From contig VIIQ02000751.1 in the NCBI GenBank assembly GCA_007449985.2, positions 62,001-126,000 on the forward strand: a stretch of 64,000 nucleotides of DNA. Reading direction: 5' to 3'. Under the pieces are notes generated by a model that saw only the letters and a program-made list of their open reading frames with translations, was not told where the DNA came from and did no database searches. How positions within the stretch are numbered: the stretch's first letter is position 1; each line of letters begins with the position of its first letter. This DNA is from Desmodesmus armatus (Eukaryota > Chlorophyta > Chlorophyceae > Sphaeropleales > Scenedesmaceae). This document shows positions 12,282 through 22,014 of this stretch, in pieces. Made by a program: the position numbers and the translations under genes.

Positions 12282-14840
12282 GCTACTTGATCGAGCTCGT
12301 CCGAGGCAGCGTGACGTCAAAGCAGAAAGGAAGAAGCAATGGCTCTTGTGGGATGCTACCAGGTCAACAGAGTTACAAGAGACCCATCGGGAACAAGGCT
12401 GAACGGGAACAAGGCACCCGAGGCTCAGCACGCACAGCATGCGGGTTTACAAGTTTTCAAACTGCTGGCGCTACTTATCAGTTGCAACCGGTAGTTTTCT
12501 GAGTGACGTTCGCATAAGCTTAAGCACGCACTATAGCCGGCCCAGGCTGACCCCCCCCCCCCCCCCCCACCATTCTACCACCAGTGGGTGCACCACCATC
12601 AACACACCCACACGTGCACACACTCAGTGGCTGGCCCCCGCCGCTGCCCCCCCCCCCCACACACATCATGTTGGGTTGTGACAACCCCACACCACTCTAC
12701 ACCACCCAGCTGCACTGACCAGCCACCTGGCAGAGCCGCCCTGTGCTGTGTGCACACACACATGCAGCATGCCGTGGCCTCTGTCAGGTGCCACAGCGGT
12801 GCAGCCTACAGCATGCCATTGGTTGAGTCCTGCGCCCAGGTTGTGGGCCCCATCTGCGGGGGCCGTCAGGGCGATGCCACCAAGCCTCACCACCCAGGCC
12901 CAAGGCCCATCAGGAATCCATCAGGCTGCACCAGTGACACCAGGAGCACCGTCAATCAGCACAGGATCCTGTAGACTGAGTATGCGATGCATTGCAAACC
13001 ATGCAGGCAGGACCCCTGCAGGGCACCATGACAGCCGAGAGGCCGACCAATTTGCTGCTGTGACGATGGTCAGTGATGCCGCCTAGGTGTGCATGGGACA
13101 GCCAGATTGTGCAGGGTCTGGATTGGTGCTGGGCCAAGCTGCCCTTGGCAGCGCTGCTACTGCAGAAAACGTGCAGGGCCAGCCAACCGTGTGACACTGT
13201 AATGCAGGCGATGCTGGTGCCACCAGTGCATGAAGCTTGTGTCTTGCGTATCTTGTACGGTACACACTTGCGTGCTGTCCACTGATAGTACTGGCGGTGC
13301 ATGCACCCCGGGTAGGGCCTATGAAGGTCAAGCATGGGTGTGCACCCTGTTGAAGCAGGGTGCACACCCTGCTTCAGCAGTTGTGCACGTGGCATGGCTG
13401 CAGGCGCGTTCAGTGAACGAGCAGAAGACGGCAAAGATCGCATCCCCAGCCCAACCAACACCAGAGTCGCTAGCACATGCCGTTGACAGCGTGCAGCACT
13501 TACGTTGTCCAGACAGTGCACTGCTGTGACTGGGCATGCCATGCAGTGCAGCACAAACGACCAGTCTCGTCCCTAGACGCACTGTGCCCGCTTGATATCA
13601 CAACAGCATGTCTGAGATGATTATCAGGTGTGCGGCTCCACCAAAGAAAGCACCTGACAGCCTTTGCTGCCATGGGCTGCTGGCATATGGTTGTTTCTTG
13701 TTGTCGCTGGCCTGGATCCAGCAACAAATTTTGGGCAGCATCAATGCTTTTTGCGTGAATTAGCTGTGGCGCCTCCATAGGGGCATGCGGTCAACTGACA
13801 GCACACTGAGGCTCCCTACCACTACAGTGGCCGTGTGCTCACACCAGGAAAGAGACCGAATCAACGGTGGTCGCAAGCCTTGAAAGCAAGGCCCTATCCT
13901 TCCCCCTCGCCCTCACCTCCTGCAGTGTTCTCCTGAACCCCCACATATCCACGCACACATACACCTTTCTTGGCCTCAACACAGGGTACAGACTCACCTT
14001 TTCGTTTGGATGAAGTGACCGCAGTGCAGACTGTGGTGCTGCACCCCCCCCCCCTGACGCAGTAGAACACTGACCTGCTCAGATTGCTGCTAGGGGTGTA
14101 CACTCCCCCCCACTGCTGCTGGGGTAACACTACACAGCAGCAGTACTCACATTGAGCAGCTACAAACAACCCAATCCAAAAGCAACATGCAACAGCTGAT
14201 AGCACACAGCTGATGCGCAACGCACGGGGAAAACTGCACATTGCTTGCAGAGAATGCTGCTGTGACCACACAACACAAGTCAACAGACATTTTTGTTTTT
14301 TGTCTTTTCTCACCACGGCATCTAGGCACATCCAGACGCTGGGCACACACACTACAACGCATGTGATGTTTGTGCATTGCACAGTCAATAAAACACACAC
14401 ACATAATTGACAAACAAACCCAGCCACTGCTGGATCTGCTGCACACAAGTGAGTCATGCAGCACTCACTTAACTACTCAGGAAGCATATTTCACTGAGCT
14501 TGACAAGCACAAACAGTGGCCCTTTGCGCTCACTGCTGCTAAATCCCAACCAACATGCAAGCAGGACAGATGCCCCCACATCGTTCGCATGTGAAAGGCA
14601 AAGCTACTATCCACAATGTCCAATAAATCAACTGCTGCTCCCAACCTCCTGCAAAGCTGCTTGCCAGTCTGGGCACCCCCAGCTGGCACAAACCATCGCT
14701 CCAGCAGAGGCCACTCCAGACGGCCTTAAACCACTGCTGCCAAAAGCTGTTGTCGCTACCAAAGGCCAATCCAGACGGCCCAGCAATTGCTGCTGCTGCT
14801 GCTAATTGCTGCGGCAGCACCTGCTGTCTCTGCCATATCA
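12282..14840. other. gene-poor spacer upstream of SMC1
   Basis: No convincing gene. It contains an 18-base C run at 12551-12568, CA-rich stretches at 12600-12760, and a hairpin at 13336-13369. Minus-strand open frames of 187-200 codons (12952-13554, 13894-14457) lack recognisable motifs and have Cys/His/Thr-rich composition typical of chance frames. The part next to 12281 should hold the SMC1 promoter; no clear element was seen. The part next to 14841 should hold the retroelement 3' end; no LTR was recognised. Confidence 0.6.
13336..13369. repeat. perfect 14-bp inverted repeat (hairpin)
   Basis: Arms GGGTGTGCACCCTG (13336-13349) and its exact complement (13356-13369) flank a 6-base loop. A second, nearly perfect palindrome (13352-13375) overlaps the right arm. 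The intergenic position gives no hint of use as a terminator or regulator. Confidence 0.8.
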
Positions 14841-16055
14841 TTACCTGCGCCGGGTGTTGGAACGGTATGCCAGGCGATCCTGCTTGTATGCTGTTCGCAG
14901 GAAGCAGATTGGGCATGTGTCGTTAAGTTTTGGGTTCTTCTCCGGGTTGTGCGCTGGGTCGTGTGCTGCCACTGGGAACCACGTGCCCTGGTAATCCATA
15001 ACTCCTGCTAATCCATAACCGTCCTTGCCCACCCTGCAGTTGTTGCGGGTAAAGCCCAAAGGAGGGAGCTCGTACTCAGGTACGTCTGCGGGTTTGGGAG
15101 GCCCGTCCATGTCGTACTTGCTGCTGCTGCGACCACCACGGTCCTGGTTGTCGTCCTTGCCGCGGCCCTTGCTGCGGCTCCTGCTGCGTTTGGGCTTGCG
15201 CTCCCTGTTGTCGGCATTGGGGCTGCGGCCGCGGCTCCCGCTGCGCTCCTGCGTATGCTCCCCATCATTACCCTTGCCGCTGCTGCTGCTTCCGCGCTGC
15301 GGAGGCACAAACTCTAAGGGTAGTTTCACGCGACTCCAATCAAAGCCTACTGCTGCAGGTGCCTCCTGGTTTGCTGCCGGCTCTACTGCGCGGTTCCCTT
15401 CTGCAGCCCTTGCCTTCGCTGCTGCCTCCTTTGCAAGTGCTTCAGCTGCTGCAGCCTCCCTTGCTGCAGCCTCCCTTGCTGCAGCCTCCCTTGCTGCAGC
15501 TGCCCGTGCTGCTTCTGCCTCCAAGTCTGTATCTGCATTCTGCAGCATGTGCTGGTCTGCCTCCTTTGCCCGCCTTGCCGCAACTGTGAGGTCCTCTGAC
15601 ATCCCGTTGGCATAGCCGCCAAGGTGACATGCAACACGGGTGATGCCAAGCACGTCCATTGCTGCTTCGCGCTCCACCCATCGCTGCTGCTCTAGTGTAA
15701 GCTGCCACAAGCTCCTGTCAATACCCCTCAGCTCATCCCTGTCCCGCCGAAGCCCATGGTAGATTGCGCGTACCCTCGTGACCAGTTGGCCGGCTGGGTC
15801 CTCCGCTACTGCTGCAGGCAGGTCCATGTGAGCTGCTATGTCCTGCTGCATGGGCTCCTCAGGCAAGCCCTCGCCCCCAAAGTCCGGCTGCTCTGCACCC
15901 TCACTGTCTGGCTGCTGAGGCAACTCCTCCTCTCCAGATCCTAGCAGTGCCACTTCCTCACTGACTGGCTGCTCCTGCAACTCCTCCCAGGAGTCCTCCC
16001 CGTAGTCCAGCTGCTCCTCTATTACACTGCTGGCACCAGGTGCTGTGTCGGGCAT
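14841..16055 (-). CDS. hypothetical SR-rich protein, second ORF of the retroelement (possibly gag-like)
   Basis: About 404 codons from the first ATG (16053-16055). The frame stays open to 16076, where CTGTGCAG could be a 3' splice site. Seen in order: an acidic Glu/Gln/Pro-rich N-terminus; a helical section (RAIYHGLRRDRDELRG); an Ala-Arg-Glu repeat built from 15-bp tandem units (about 15445-15502); a basic Ser-Arg section like nucleic-acid-binding tails; and a C-terminal section with one CPIC pair ending in Arg-Arg-Arg. No retroviral CCHC knuckle is present. It starts about 200 bases after the pol stop on the same strand, so it probably belongs to the element. A gag role is inference, and the order (after pol) would be unusual. 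It could instead be an accessory protein or an unrelated gene. Confidence 0.55.
   Translation of the reverse strand: MPDTAPGASSVIEEQLDYGEDSWEELQEQPVSEEVALLGSGEEELPQQPDSEGAEQPDFGGEGLPEEPMQQDIAAHMDLPAAVAEDPAGQLVTRVRAIYHGLRRDRDELRGIDRSLWQLTLEQQRWVEREAAMDVLGITRVACHLGGYANGMSEDLTVAARRAKEADQHMLQNADTDLEAEAARAAAAREAAAREAAAREAAAAEALAKEAAAKARAAEGNRAVEPAANQEAPAAVGFDWSRVKLPLEFVPPQRGSSSSGKGNDGEHTQERSGSRGRSPNADNRERKPKRSRSRSKGRGKDDNQDRGGRSSSKYDMDGPPKPADVPEYELPPLGFTRNNCRVGKDGYGLAGVMDYQGTWFPVAAHDPAHNPEKNPKLNDTCPICFLRTAYKQDRLAYRSNTRRR
15445..15502. repeat. 15-bp coding tandem repeat
   Basis: About four head-to-tail copies of the 15-bp unit cttgctgcagcctcc, encoding repeated Ala-Ala-Arg-Glu-Ala on the minus strand within the SR-rich frame. 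Confidence 0.8.
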
Positions 16056-16251
16056 AAATGAGAACACGCCCTGCACAGTGGAGAGGTTAGCAGTGCAGGA
16101 CAGAAGGTTGAGCGTGTCAGCTAATCACCTGCTTAGTCAGCCTGCAGTATGCACTATCATGCCCCCCCTTCCTTGAAGCCCCTTGGTGCTAAGCTACTAC
16201 TGCGCCGTCTTAGCGAAACCGGACCGAGATAATGAACCGAGCATCCAGTGC

Positions 16252-19200
16252 TCAATGCAGCCAGTTGTCGATGTCTATGCCTTGCCTACTGAGCACCAGC
16301 CAGCAGCCATTCTTGCCCCTGAATGCTGCTGCTCGCCGTTGCTGCTTGAGTGCACTGAACAGAGGGTGGATGTCAGCTGGAAACGCCAGTGAAGGCACGT
16401 AACAGAGCACCACCAATGGCCTCATTTGCAGTGCTGTGAAAACTGCATGAAGCACAAAGGGTGCTGTAGGTGTAATGATGATGGCTGTAGCGCCGTGCTG
16501 TACAGGCCCGCAGCCCACAGTGAACGGTCGCCCAGCAAAAACCTGCTGCCACTGGGTGTTGAGTGTTAGTGGGTCCACCAGGGCTTGAACCAGGGACATC
16601 TGCACTGTAAGCTGCAGCAACTGCACATCTGCCGGTGAGACCCTTGTGGAAGGAACAGCTACTGAACCGCCAGCAACCCTGCTGACCAGCTGTCGTGCGT
16701 ACGCCACTGCTGCTGCCAGTGACTCTGGTGTAGGAATGCTGGCCCCAGGTGGCAGCACTGCATCCTCCGGCTGCAGGTAGCGCTTGATGCCTGCCATGGT
16801 GGCGTGGTGAGAGTCCCCATCTTCGTACACCACTCGGAAGTAGTATGGGCGTGACTCAGCATCCTTGAAGTAGATCCTGCCCCAGTACTTCCTGCCTTTC
16901 CCGGTGGCTGGATCCGTGAACGCCTTCAGCACCAGTCGGCCATGCAGCGCATGTGCTGCTTCGTCCCTGCGCTTCATTTGCGCGCCGGGGAATATGTTTG
17001 GCCTGGCCTCCCGCTCCTGTAGCTGCTGCCGCTGCTGCTCCCTGCCAGCAGCATCCTGTTCTGTGTAGCCAGCGTCCACACACTCCGGGCACAGCCACAC
17101 ACCGTCAGGCACACTGCTGAGTGGTGGTTGCAAGCAGTAGGTATGGTATCCGCTGTTGCACACGTCACACAGCATGAGCTCGGCCCCGTTGTCGCTGGTG
17201 CTGCATACCTCACAGACCACATCATCTGTGTTGTCCACCAGCAGTGGGTCGATGCCGCCGTCGATATCAGGCAAGTGGCAGGGTGCACAGTGAGACATGT
17301 GCACCTCAATGGTCCGGCCACAGCGCCCCTGCAGGTGCAGTACCCCAGAGTCCCGCACCTCCAGAACTCGCAGAATGAGGGGTTTGGCCCTGGGCTGTAG
17401 CTTGCTTGCCCGGTTAAGCTGCTGAGTGTAGACGTAGTCACCCACCATAAACCTGTGAACGCGTGGCTTGTAGTCAGGCGCACGCAGCTGCAGGTAACGG
17501 CGCTGATCCCTGTGCTGTGCAATCGCCAGGTTCTCCAGCGCAATGGGCACCTGCTGCTTTAGCCGCTCCTTACGCTGCAGTAGGTCCTTGACAGCCGCCT
17601 CAGCACTGATGTCCAGGGGTGTGCTGACAAGCTCCTTCACTGCAGGTGGAATGACCGGTGGACGTGCATACATGAGTTCGTACGGGCTGTGGCCTGTGCT
17701 GGCCTGTGGAGAGCAGCGGTAGCCCAGTGCCAGCCATGCCAAGTCCTCATCCCACTGCTTGACACTGTGCCTTGCCACTGCCATTTTGGTAAGCGCCCGC
17801 TTGACGATGTGCACAGCCTTCTCTGCCTGACCATTGGCCTGAGGGTGGTCTGCACTGATGATGGCATGATCGATGAGCGCATCCTCCAGGAGCTTGGCAA
17901 ACTCGCCCTCAAACTCTGTCCCTGAGTCTGTCACCACCTGCCCTGGTGCTGCAAAGTGTGCCAATACACCGTGCAAGAAGTGGTATGCAGTGGTCTCCGC
18001 CTTGTCGTTTTCCATCGGCACCACCACCAGGTACTTGCTGAATGCCTCAACACACACCAGCACATACTTGTTGCCCTTTGCACTCTTGGGTAGTGGCCCA
18101 GCTGTGTCCACGTGCCACCTGAAACCCATGCTGCTGATTGGAATGGGGCGCAGCTCCTCCGGCTTGGCGGTGAAGCTGGCATGCACCCTGCTGCAGTGCT
18201 CGCAGCGTGACAGCACTGTTGCAACGTCCGCCAGTAACCCATACCACCAGTGCTTACTGAGTAGCATGGCTGAGGTGCGCCGCCTGCCAAAGTGCCCACA
18301 CATCTCGTGTTGCTGCCGTATGAGACCAGCACGCGCCTGTGGTGGAGGTACCAGCCTGTCGGTGCCATCTGGCATCCTCCTGATCAGCTGCTGGTCCTTG
18401 AAGTAGTATGAGCGTGCACGTCGCTTGATACGTGCTGCCTGGCTGGCTGCCAGGTCTTGTGGGAGTTGCCCTGTTCTGATGTACTCCAGGGTCTTATCGT
18501 CGGCCCAGATGTCACCTTGGCTCGTAGCCGTAGTGTTCTCCTGGTAGCCAGCTGTCATGGCTAGCTGCTGCTGATAGCCATGTGGGGTTGCAGTTGCCTC
18601 TCTGCCAGGCCACTCCTGCGCCAGTTCCCCTTCGTGTGCGCTGAATGCACGTGTCGCCAAGTCAGTAGAGGTAGGCAGGCCCCGCAGGAACCAAGCCTTG
18701 GCGATGGCCATGAGCACCTGCAAAGTGTTGGCATCCATGCTTTCACCGAGCAACGCACACCGCTGCGCTTGTGTGAGGCCTGCTGCTGCTGTGCTGCCTG
18801 GAAGATAGCCCAGAGCTACCTCTCTCTCCTCTGCTGTTGGCTCGCCCCACTTGACTACAGCAGGCACCGTTGTGTCCAAAACACTGCCAGGCTGGCCAGG
18901 CCTGAAGGCGTAGGAGCGTGCGCTGCTGACCAAGGTAGGCCAGGCTGCGCGAGGCTGCCCTGGTGCGTTGCAGGGGTAGAGAGGAGCAGCGTCTGGTCGG
19001 TTGACAGGTTGCGCGGTCCTGCCAGGTCCCAAGGCAAGCTGTACGCTGCGTGCGGGTGGCCTCTTGACAAATGCCAAAGCTGCTCGCAGTTGACTGGGCC
19101 CAACCAGGTTGGACCAGAAGTTGCGCGCCCGATGTGCAAGGCTGCCAAACTGTGCTGCGTCCAGCACCACAGGTAACCCTAGGCACGCCTTGATTTTATT

Positions 19201-20961
19201 GAAGTCATGCTGACTGATGCTGCTCAGCCTGTGCTGCTGCAAGAGCACATTCTCCACCAGGTAGGCTGGGGGCTGGTGTGGGAGTAGCTGTTGCAACGCT
19301 CCCACTACCCTGACCAGGTCAAACAGCAGTTGAGCCCGATCACCCCGAAGCCCCTGTGACTTGCCTGCTGCAGAGAAGTCTTGACAGGGCCAGCCTCCTA
19401 CTACCAGCCATTGCTTGACTGGTGCCTCGCTGACAGCCTTGCTGAGCTGCTGTGTGGTGATGTGCCTCACATCCATGGGAAGAATGCTGAAACTGCCAGC
19501 CAAAGCATCCTCCGGTAGCTGCTTGGGATACATGCTTTGCAGCACCCTGATCCTGTGTAACGCCGCCCGCTGTGCCATGGGGTTGATGTCGCTGTACAGG
19601 TACTGTTTGACTGTGATGCCACTCCTGAGCACCATCCCCAGCCCTGCGCAGATGCCACCAAACGGCTCATAAAGCACGATGCCCTGCTGCAGCGCTGCCG
19701 GGAAGAACGTGTCTGCCACAGTAGCCGTGCACAGCCCTTGTGTCTCCCTTACGCCCCAGGGGTCCAATGCACCTGTGTACACTCCTGGCTGGAAGCTGTC
19801 CGGTTGGGGCTGTTGTAGCCCTGCCAATGTGACCCACGCCGATGCTGCCTGCTGTAGGTCATGCTGCCGCCAAGCTACTGCTGGGTGTTGTGTGTCCACG
19901 CAGCAGCCATCGTCAGCAAAAAGTTGTCCTGCTGTCTCCCCCCCCAGCAATGAGTCGGCGGTTGGGGCGAATGTGTCCACTGCAGACTCGTTGCTGCACA
20001 GTAGACAACACAACGCCTCGTGCTCCAGCTGTTCATGACTGTAGCTGTCTGCTGGTTCTGCCGCCAGCGCTGCTGCTGGGCTGTGAAGGATTGGGCAGTC
20101 ACCAGGTGTTTCCTCATAAGCCATTGCTGCCACTCCAGCTGCTGCTGTTGATTTGCTGCCAATGCCCAGCTCCAGTGCCAGACTGTCATGTGTGTAGACC
20201 AGTGGGTCCGTTGTTTTGCAGTCTGGCAGAAGCACAGTGGGCACCCAGTCATGCAGCTCCGTGTCCAACCTGGCTCCAGTGGTGTCTGCCACACAGCTAC
20301 TGGCTTCCCTGCTAGGCACATCAGCTGGGTTTGACTTGCCTGCCCTGTGCACCAGTGAGAAGCGGTACTCCTGAAGTGCCAGAATCCAACGCATCTGCTG
20401 CCCCACTGGTGTCTTCTGTGTCAGCAGCCATAACAGCGCCCGGTGGTCGCTGTGGAGATAGAACTCCCTGGAGTGCAAGTACGGCCTGTACATTTTGACG
20501 CCCCACACTGCTGCCATCATCTCGCCTTTCCAGGCGGGATAGTTCTGCTCAGCTGCATTGAGGGACCTGCTGGCACAGGCCACCATGTACTCCGTCCCAT
20601 CCTCCGCCTCCTGATTCAGCACAGCTGCAATGCCCGTGTTGCTCCAGTCGACATACAGATGAAAACTGCGCCCATCCACAGGCTGCCTGAGCCCCAAACC
20701 CTTCTTGCACAGCGCCGTTCGAAGCCCCTCATACGCCTGGTTACAGTCATCACTCCAGATGTACTGCGCACCCTTCTCCATAAGCTTGTAAAGCGGCCTG
20801 GCAATGATGGCAAAGTTGGGCACATAGCACCTGTAGTAATTAAACAGGCCAAGGTGGGCCTGCAGGCGCTTGAGGCTGGTGGGTGGCTGCAGTGCCTTGA
20901 TGCCTGCAATCTTGGCTGGCTCCGGCTTGCACTCCTTGGCACTCGGCTTGTGGTTTGCTGC
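16252..20961 (-). CDS. Pol polyprotein: RT end - RNase H - cytosine-5 DNA methyltransferase - integrase - PHD - Tudor-like
   Basis: Open for about 1569 codons with no internal stop. Numbering below starts at the GTG codon (Val) at 20823; there is no ATG at the head of the frame, so it is truncated or entered by splicing at TTTAG|GC near 20962. RT connection 1-50. RNase H 55-175, with acidic residues in LYVDWSNTG, KGEMMAAV and HSDHRAL. Methyltransferase about 383-712 (19677-18688): motif I EPFGGICAGLG, motif IV GGWPCQDFS (Cys480), motif VI ENV (524-526), motif VIII RARNFW, motifs IX-X ending LLGESMDANT. This is the canonical, unpermuted order, and it looks DNMT3-like rather than DRM. Integrase zinc site H839/H844/C874/C877. 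Catalytic triad D906, D966, E1001. PHD finger C1204-C1248 with full C4HC3. Tudor-like section about 1313-1350 (VVYEDGD). The last 170 residues are unrecognised. All catalytic residues I could check are present, which suggests a young insertion or selection. Confidence 0.9.
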   Translation of the reverse strand, partial: AANHKPSAKECKPEPAKIAGIKALQPPTSLKRLQAHLGLFNYYRCYVPNFAIIARPLYKLMEKGAQYIWSDDCNQAYEGLRTALCKKGLGLRQPVDGRSFHLYVDWSNTGIAAVLNQEAEDGTEYMVACASRSLNAAEQNYPAWKGEMMAAVWGVKMYRPYLHSREFYLHSDHRALLWLLTQKTPVGQQMRWILALQEYRFSLVHRAGKSNPADVPSREASSCVADTTGARLDTELHDWVPTVLLPDCKTTDPLVYTHDSLALELGIGSKSTAAAGVAAMAYEETPGDCPILHSPAAALAAEPADSYSHEQLEHEALCCLLCSNESAVDTFAPTADSLLGGETAGQLFADDGCCVDTQHPAVAWRQHDLQQAASAWVTLAGLQQPQPDSFQPGVYTGALDPWGVRETQGLCTATVADTFFPAALQQGIVLYEPFGGICAGLGMVLRSGITVKQYLYSDINPMAQRAALHRIRVLQSMYPKQLPEDALAGSFSILPMDVRHITTQQLSKAVSEAPVKQWLVVGGWPCQDFSAAGKSQGLRGDRAQLLFDLVRVVGALQQLLPHQPPAYLVENVLLQQHRLSSISQHDFNKIKACLGLPVVLDAAQFGSLAHRARNFWSNLVGPSQLRAALAFVKRPPARSVQLALGPGRTAQPVNRPDAAPLYPCNAPGQPRAAWPTLVSSARSYAFRPGQPGSVLDTTVPAVVKWGEPTAEEREVALGYLPGSTAAAGLTQAQRCALLGESMDANTLQVLMAIAKAWFLRGLPTSTDLATRAFSAHEGELAQEWPGREATATPHGYQQQLAMTAGYQENTTATSQGDIWADDKTLEYIRTGQLPQDLAASQAARIKRRARSYYFKDQQLIRRMPDGTDRLVPPPQARAGLIRQQHEMCGHFGRRRTSAMLLSKHWWYGLLADVATVLSRCEHCSRVHASFTAKPEELRPIPISSMGFRWHVDTAGPLPKSAKGNKYVLVCVEAFSKYLVVVPMENDKAETTAYHFLHGVLAHFAAPGQVVTDSGTEFEGEFAKLLEDALIDHAIISADHPQANGQAEKAVHIVKRALTKMAVARHSVKQWDEDLAWLALGYRCSPQASTGHSPYELMYARPPVIPPAVKELVSTPLDISAEAAVKDLLQRKERLKQQVPIALENLAIAQHRDQRRYLQLRAPDYKPRVHRFMVGDYVYTQQLNRASKLQPRAKPLILRVLEVRDSGVLHLQGRCGRTIEVHMSHCAPCHLPDIDGGIDPLLVDNTDDVVCEVCSTSDNGAELMLCDVCNSGYHTYCLQPPLSSVPDGVWLCPECVDAGYTEQDAAGREQQRQQLQEREARPNIFPGAQMKRRDEAAHALHGRLVLKAFTDPATGKGRKYWGRIYFKDAESRPYYFRVVYEDGDSHHATMAGIKRYLQPEDAVLPPGASIPTPESLAAAVAYARQLVSRVAGGSVAVPSTRVSPADVQLLQLTVQMSLVQALVDPLTLNTQWQQVFAGRPFTVGCGPVQHGATAIIITPTAPFVLHAVFTALQMRPLVVLCYVPSLAFPADIHPLFSALKQQRRAAAFRGKNGCWLVLSRQGIDIDNWLH

Positions 20962-22014
20962 CTAAAGCTTGCAGCAATGATGCTTCGCAGCCAGCTGGCT
21001 GCTCTGAGGGTAGCAGATACTCACTTGTAGTCCTTTGCAAAGTGTTGATGCGCTGTATGAATGTATGAGTGATGTTCAGGCACCCGGTTCGACCACAGGT
21101 CGCTGCTGGGGCTGGTTGCTGCACCTGTGCGCTCTGAATTGGGGATTCAAATGAGCGAGTACTCGGGAAACACTGCCAGAAGTTTACACCAAGCACTGTC
21201 AAAGCCGAGTGCGACGCACAGAGCACCACAGCGGCACAAAGGAATCGGCACTGCAGGCGGTAAACCCTGAACCCGCCAGTGATCCTTCACCTGTGCATCG
21301 CAGCACCAAACTCATCGCATACAACTCCCAAGCACTTAACCACCAATAATAGCACTGCCACGCAGCAGTATCTGGCATGATCTGATATCACCCAGAGTCC
21401 TTGTTGACTCAACATGATTAGTCAACTATCACACTGATTCTGCTAAGGCATGTGTTGTATAGCCTTGTACACAGCATAACCTTCCTGTGAGGATTACTGC
21501 TCACTCAGCAGGAATCGGTCAGTGTAGCTGCTGCTCGTGTCACCCCCCTTCCACACCCCCACCCCCACCCTCATGCAGACCCATGTTCCCTGGCAGGCAC
21601 CACATGTGAGACGTGATGGGATTGAAGTATAACCATACTGTGATACCTGACCGATGGTAGCGGCTCCTGAGGCTCTTCTCTACTTGCAGCACAGCATGCT
21701 GGGGTATAGTGGACCCCAGCACTCTTGTTTGTTTCGTCTCGTGGTCCAATGCAAACCCTGATCTGCTTTCTGCTTCTTTTCGTTCTCATGTGAACGGCAG
21801 CGGCTGCACACAGCAGTGGTGCACACCTCGTTCTGCTGCTGCACTTGCACACATTATAGCCTTGGCTGAGCACAGTGGCTACAGCAACGTGACTGTGGGA
21901 TATGACCATTACGCCTGCTGGTGCTGTAGGTAGCGTTGAGGTGAGCATGCAACATTTTGATTGAAGCTTGATCGTCCCCGCCCTTTCCTTTGCGCTTCCT
22001 GGCCGGCTTTCCAG
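20962..22014. other. spacer between retroelement and next gene
   Basis: No RT active-site motif or gag frame is found here in either strand. The stretch includes a small inverted repeat (GTTGACT/AGTCAAC near 21400-21425) and ends with pyrimidine-rich sequence before a possible acceptor at 22013-22014. It probably holds the promoter and first exon of the downstream plus-strand gene, but I could not place them. Confidence 0.5.

Larger units (their letters stand above)
14841..20961 (-). mobile_element. 5'-truncated Ty3/gypsy-type retroelement carrying a C5-DNA methyltransferase and a PHD finger
   Basis: Minus-strand element lying between the divergent SMC1 and 22-kb genes. Order along pol: last part of RT (LFNYYRCYVPNF), RNase H, linker, cytosine methyltransferase, HHCC and DDE integrase, PHD finger, Tudor-like segment. 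A 405-codon SR-rich frame follows. RNase H before integrase marks Ty3/gypsy rather than Ty1/copia. The gag, protease and RT palm normally found upstream are missing: homology begins just after the expected FLGH motif and a stop codon lies at 20962-20964. No LTR pair, primer-binding site or target duplication was recognised, so the outer limits are those of the open frames, not true ends. Confidence 0.88.

Noticed and set aside
12952..14457. Minus-strand frames of 187-200 codons
   Set aside because: No recognisable domains, no splice partners that extend them, and skewed Cys/His/Val content.
20840..21229. 129-codon minus-strand frame overlapping the head of pol
   Set aside because: It reads the RT-homologous stretch in the wrong frame and its upstream part has no RT, protease or gag motif.
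12282..22014. LTR pair flanking the retroelement
   Set aside because: I compared both flanks by eye and found no convincing direct repeat, primer-binding site or target duplication. A dot plot could still find a diverged pair.
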